From contig OZ234497.1 in NCBI GenBank assembly GCA_965153455.1, positions 930,001 to 994,000 of the forward strand: a DNA stretch of 64,000 nucleotides, given 5' to 3'. Shown here piece after piece: positions 61,032 to 64,000 of the stretch. Position 1 is the first letter of the stretch, and the number at the start of each line of letters is the position of its first letter. Below the pieces are notes generated by a model. It ran no database searches. It was given only the letters and a program-made list of their open reading frames with translations, and had not been told where the DNA came from. The position numbers and the translations under genes are program-made. This DNA is from Sphagnum compactum. Taxonomy: Eukaryota; Bryophyta; Sphagnopsida; Sphagnales.

Positions 61032-62380
61032 AGTTACTAGGTTTCACTATTTGATTATGGAACGATGGAACCAGAAGTAAAAGACAAGTATTTTACCTCA
61101 TGATTGGCTACTATTGAATTGAATGTATGGCAAAGTCATGAAAGGATGTAGGGTTCAACAAAGGACATGACTTCAACATTAATAACCCAATATGGATTCA
61201 AGTAAATAGTAAAGTCATGGATTTTATTTTTTTTGGCGGGGTGGGGGATAAGAGTTGTGATGTTGAAGGGAAGATGCATGTATTTTTTGACACAACCTTG
61301 AGGAATAAAATAATGGGGAGAGGATTGGTGGGAATGTGCTTGCAAGTAGATCCACTCTTTGAGTGGTTCACTATTCCAAGATCTTGATTTGTGGATGTGG
61401 TTTTCTTGGTTCATTTATTTGCTTTTCTTATTCTTCTCACCATGTTTTCACCTAGATTGTTAGAATCCATGGTTTTGTTTTGTCTTTTACAAAAATTGGT
61501 TCATGAACCAAGTGTTCTCTTTATGCACACAATACAATCCAATTGAAGTTTATATTATTACAAACCAATTATATTCTCTTCCAATGCTCCTTAATTTGGA
61601 TTGCTTTGTCCAAATTGTTTTTTACACTTGTGGAGCATGACAATAGTATCTCAATTGAAGTGGAATCCAATTATGGTGGGGGAAAGGGGAATGATAGAAC
61701 TAATAATATGCAGGGTGGAACTAGGTGACCTTGTGTGTAATAGTCTCCCTTTTAGATAATCAGCACATATACTTCAAGAAGATGTTCATAAGTAAAATTT
61801 AACAAAGTTATCTAAACAAACCATGTTGATTGTCTTAATGTAGATTGTTGGAAAATTGAATGTTAATTCCAAACTATTTTGAACTAGGTTGCAAGCTTTT
61901 GCAGTAAATGAACTACTTTGCAAATTGTTACAAATATGACAAATGACAAATTTGTGTCACTTAATCCATGCCACAACCCTGTTCACGATCCTTTTGACAA
62001 TGAGTTCAGTGTGGTCAGATCCCCAACCCCTACTATGAGGGTTAGTGGTAAAGAACTACTGGAAATTTAGGCAAAAAAACCACCGGATTTCACCCTTGCA
62101 ATCTAAACTTACAGATGGCTGGCCCTGATTTTTTGGAGTAATTTGGTAATTTTTTGCCCCCAAAAAAAAGACTGCCCTGAACCAAGATCCAGGGCAGAAG
62201 ATTCAGGTACCTGAACTGAGAGCCAGGCACTGCTGTCAGTGCCTCACCCTATACGTTACACCAAAGCAAAAATAAGGAACAAAACTTCGTTGAATGAATT
62301 GTACTTCTCAAATTTTTGTTTCTTTATGAGAAATGTCCACCAGACAAAAGCATACGGCAAGGGGGAAATTTTGTACGTAC
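61032..62380. other. 3' flank of the giant GTPase gene and intergenic sequence
   Basis: No gene recognised. AATAAAATAA near 61307 is a possible polyadenylation signal, about 280 bp after the stop. Confidence 0.4.
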
Positions 62381-62390
62381 GTATATAAAG
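62381..62390 (+). promoter_or_regulatory. TATA box of the ABHD17-like gene
   Basis: GTATATAAAG about 450 bp upstream of the ATG at 62838. The following sequence turns GC-richer, as expected of a leader. This predicts a transcription start near 62410-62420. Confidence 0.55.
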
Positions 62391-62674
62391 TCGTATTCGT
62401 ATTTGTGTGGTCGTCATCGGTCTTGCGCACTGAGGCTGCGAATTTCGAAGAGTGAGAGGAGAGACAGAAAGGCTGGATTGCAGGGGAGTAGGAGGAGGAG
62501 GATTGCAACGTTCGACTCACGGCGTTCTTGAATTGCAAGACTTGCACTATTGCCCTCAATATTGTTGCCCTCTTTTCCCTGGATCTGGAGAAATATTTCT
62601 TTTCAGAAACCGTTTTGTGTGCCCCCTTACAGCGCCTGGTAGGGTTTCGATCCTCGGGTGGCTGGAGCAGTGAG

Positions 62675-62749
62675 ATGGCGCGGAAGTTTGACTATGTGTG
62701 GAGTATCGGGGTTCTTGAAACGAGGCAGGTTGAGACTGTAATCTGGTAA
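62675..62749 (+). CDS. Possible upstream ORF in the ABHD17-like leader
   Basis: A 24-codon frame ([15 protein letters not shown]...) lies between the TATA box and the main ATG. It could lower translation of the main frame if it is in the mature transcript. Confidence 0.3.
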   Translation: MARKFDYVWSIGVLETRQVETVIW

Positions 62750-62837
62750 TCGCCTTCATTTTCACTGGTTAGAGTGGATTCGAGGAAGTAGGGGTTTTTT
62801 GGTGGAAGTTCATACAGAGCATAGCAGGAGAGAGGAG

Positions 62838-63139
62838 ATGGGAGCGGTGACATCGTCGGTGGCGGCAAGGTTTGCGTTTTTCCCCCCTACACCGCCCTCA
62901 TATCAAGTGATCGAAGATGAAGCAACAGGGAAATTGCGGCTTTCGGAAGCCGTTCCCCGTGAGGATGTTGATGTTATGAAGCTGCCGACAAAACGAGGAA
63001 CCGAGATAGTTGCGCTCTATGTGAAACATCCAACGGCTAACCTTACTCTTCTGTATTCCCACGGAAATGCTGCGGACCTCGGCCAGATGCACGAACTGTT
63101 TGTGGAGCTCAGTGTTCATCTGCGTATCAATGTACTTGG
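62838..63139 (+). CDS. ABHD17-like alpha/beta hydrolase, first coding exon (partial)
   Basis: The exon encodes about 100 residues: [23 protein letters not shown], then [22 protein letters not shown] (the oxyanion-hole HGNA motif of the family) and LRINVLG, where the related proteins continue YDYSGYG. The donor is GG/GTCAGT at 63139/63140, phase 2. The N-terminal MGAVTSS/RFAFFPP start matches this family, whose animal members remove palmitate from proteins; plant substrates are less clear. The catalytic Ser, Asp and His lie in later exons, none of which is found in the remaining 860 bp. The first intron therefore runs past the window. Confidence 0.85.
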
Positions 63140-64000
63140 GTCAGTAGTTACTCCCTTTAATCTTCTGCTAAGTGTCTGCTGTTTTGGCTTAAGAAAAGTG
63201 GGACTATGTTCTTGAGAAGTATAGCTTAACATTTGCAAATCATGAACTAGAAATGCTAGGTTTTCTGTGATTGAAACCAAGCCAGGATCAACTCTGCAAT
63301 CTCCTTGGTCATTTGTTTGGAAGAGGAGAAAGAAAGAGTTCTTGTGGTTGTTCAAGCACATTTTATTTCTACAGTACAGTTATCAAGCCAGAAGCTAAGG
63401 ACAAGAATTATGCAGAAGCATCTCAATGTTTCTTAAAGTGTATGGCTTTGTTCATTGCCAATCTTGTTTTCCCATCAAATTACATGAGGTTCATGGCATC
63501 TGCCAAAGGATTACTAGAAGGAAGTGGTCAACACATTTCATTAAAAGCAGGAAATGATTGTAATTGGTGTATATTGTCATGTATTTGGCATCTCAGGGAG
63601 GAGGCATGAGTGATATATATAATTCCTTACCTGTGAGGCATCAGTAGGTGTCCTAGTATTAGGTGTAGGCAGTGCAGCATATACTTAGTGTAAGAACAGA
63701 GGAAATAGCTTTGATGTATGCTGCTGGGTTTCCTTTGCTGCCACCCTGCATTGAGTGGAGTTTTGTGCCATAGATGAGTTTCCAATTCTTTCAATCTTGC
63801 TCTGAGGCAGCCAGGTAGCATAACCTGTCTCACATTTTCTATAATGCTGGACTCTGTTACATCAACAAGGAATTGTTCTCCATCTGGGATATATAGGTTG
63901 ATGTCCTGTTTGCCACAGAAAGAAAACAGACTATTGGAAGGGGATATGAGTACCTGCAGGTTTATACTAGTTGTGTAAAATCAAAAAAGAGAATATAGCT
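63140..64000 (+). other. Start of intron 1 of the ABHD17-like gene
   Basis: No exon matching the continuation (YDYSGYG) is found. Open frames on both strands have no recognisable features. Confidence 0.6.

Overview
This window reads as nuclear DNA of a land plant. The evidence is a GH32 invertase gene carrying the plant-type 9-nt mini-exon, spliceosomal GT-AG introns, an ABHD17-type hydrolase first exon, TTTAGGG-like degenerate repeats and a heavy load of decayed transposons in AT-rich sequence. The transposon density and family mix would suit a large repeat-rich genome such as a gymnosperm or fern, but the species cannot be fixed from sequence alone.

Layout. 1-1148: decayed copy of the first exon of a very large GTPase (VLIG-like) gene. 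3030-5752 and 25535-27435: two inverted copies of one repeat (called A here) carrying a coding-like fragment of unknown identity; the first copy is split by a Helitron-like insertion. 7990-9835 and 12800-14450: two dead hAT-like transposase genes. 15580-24335 and 37905-45340: two large inverted copies of one repeat (called B), containing telomere-like degenerate repeats, a 33-bp minisatellite and small MITEs, each copy with its own private insertions (a PIF/Harbinger relic in the left copy, simple repeats in the right). 27637-28374: a PIF/Harbinger-type MITE with clear target duplication. 31131-34508: an eight-exon acid invertase gene with a frameshift and an in-frame stop. 46700-47885: a broken MULE transposase. 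47885-51550: AT-rich sequence with nothing recognisable. 52960-53750: a tandem repeat array directly upstream of the main gene. 54364-61031: an apparently intact two-exon giant GTPase gene. 62381-63139: promoter and first coding exon of an ABHD17-like hydrolase that runs out of the window.

The most notable item is the giant GTPase. Two long open frames are joined in frame by one 191-nt intron into a protein of about 2158 residues. The C-terminal three quarters is a VLIG/URGCP-type GTPase with P-loop, DTEG motif and terminal Cys/His cluster. The N-terminal quarter has a perforin-like (MACPF-like) signature. A protein of this class is best known from animals; a plant version with a possible pore-forming-fold N-terminus, a decayed relative 53 kb away and a repeat array in front of it deserves follow-up. 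The genes here are independent units; no operon-like cooperation is expected or seen.
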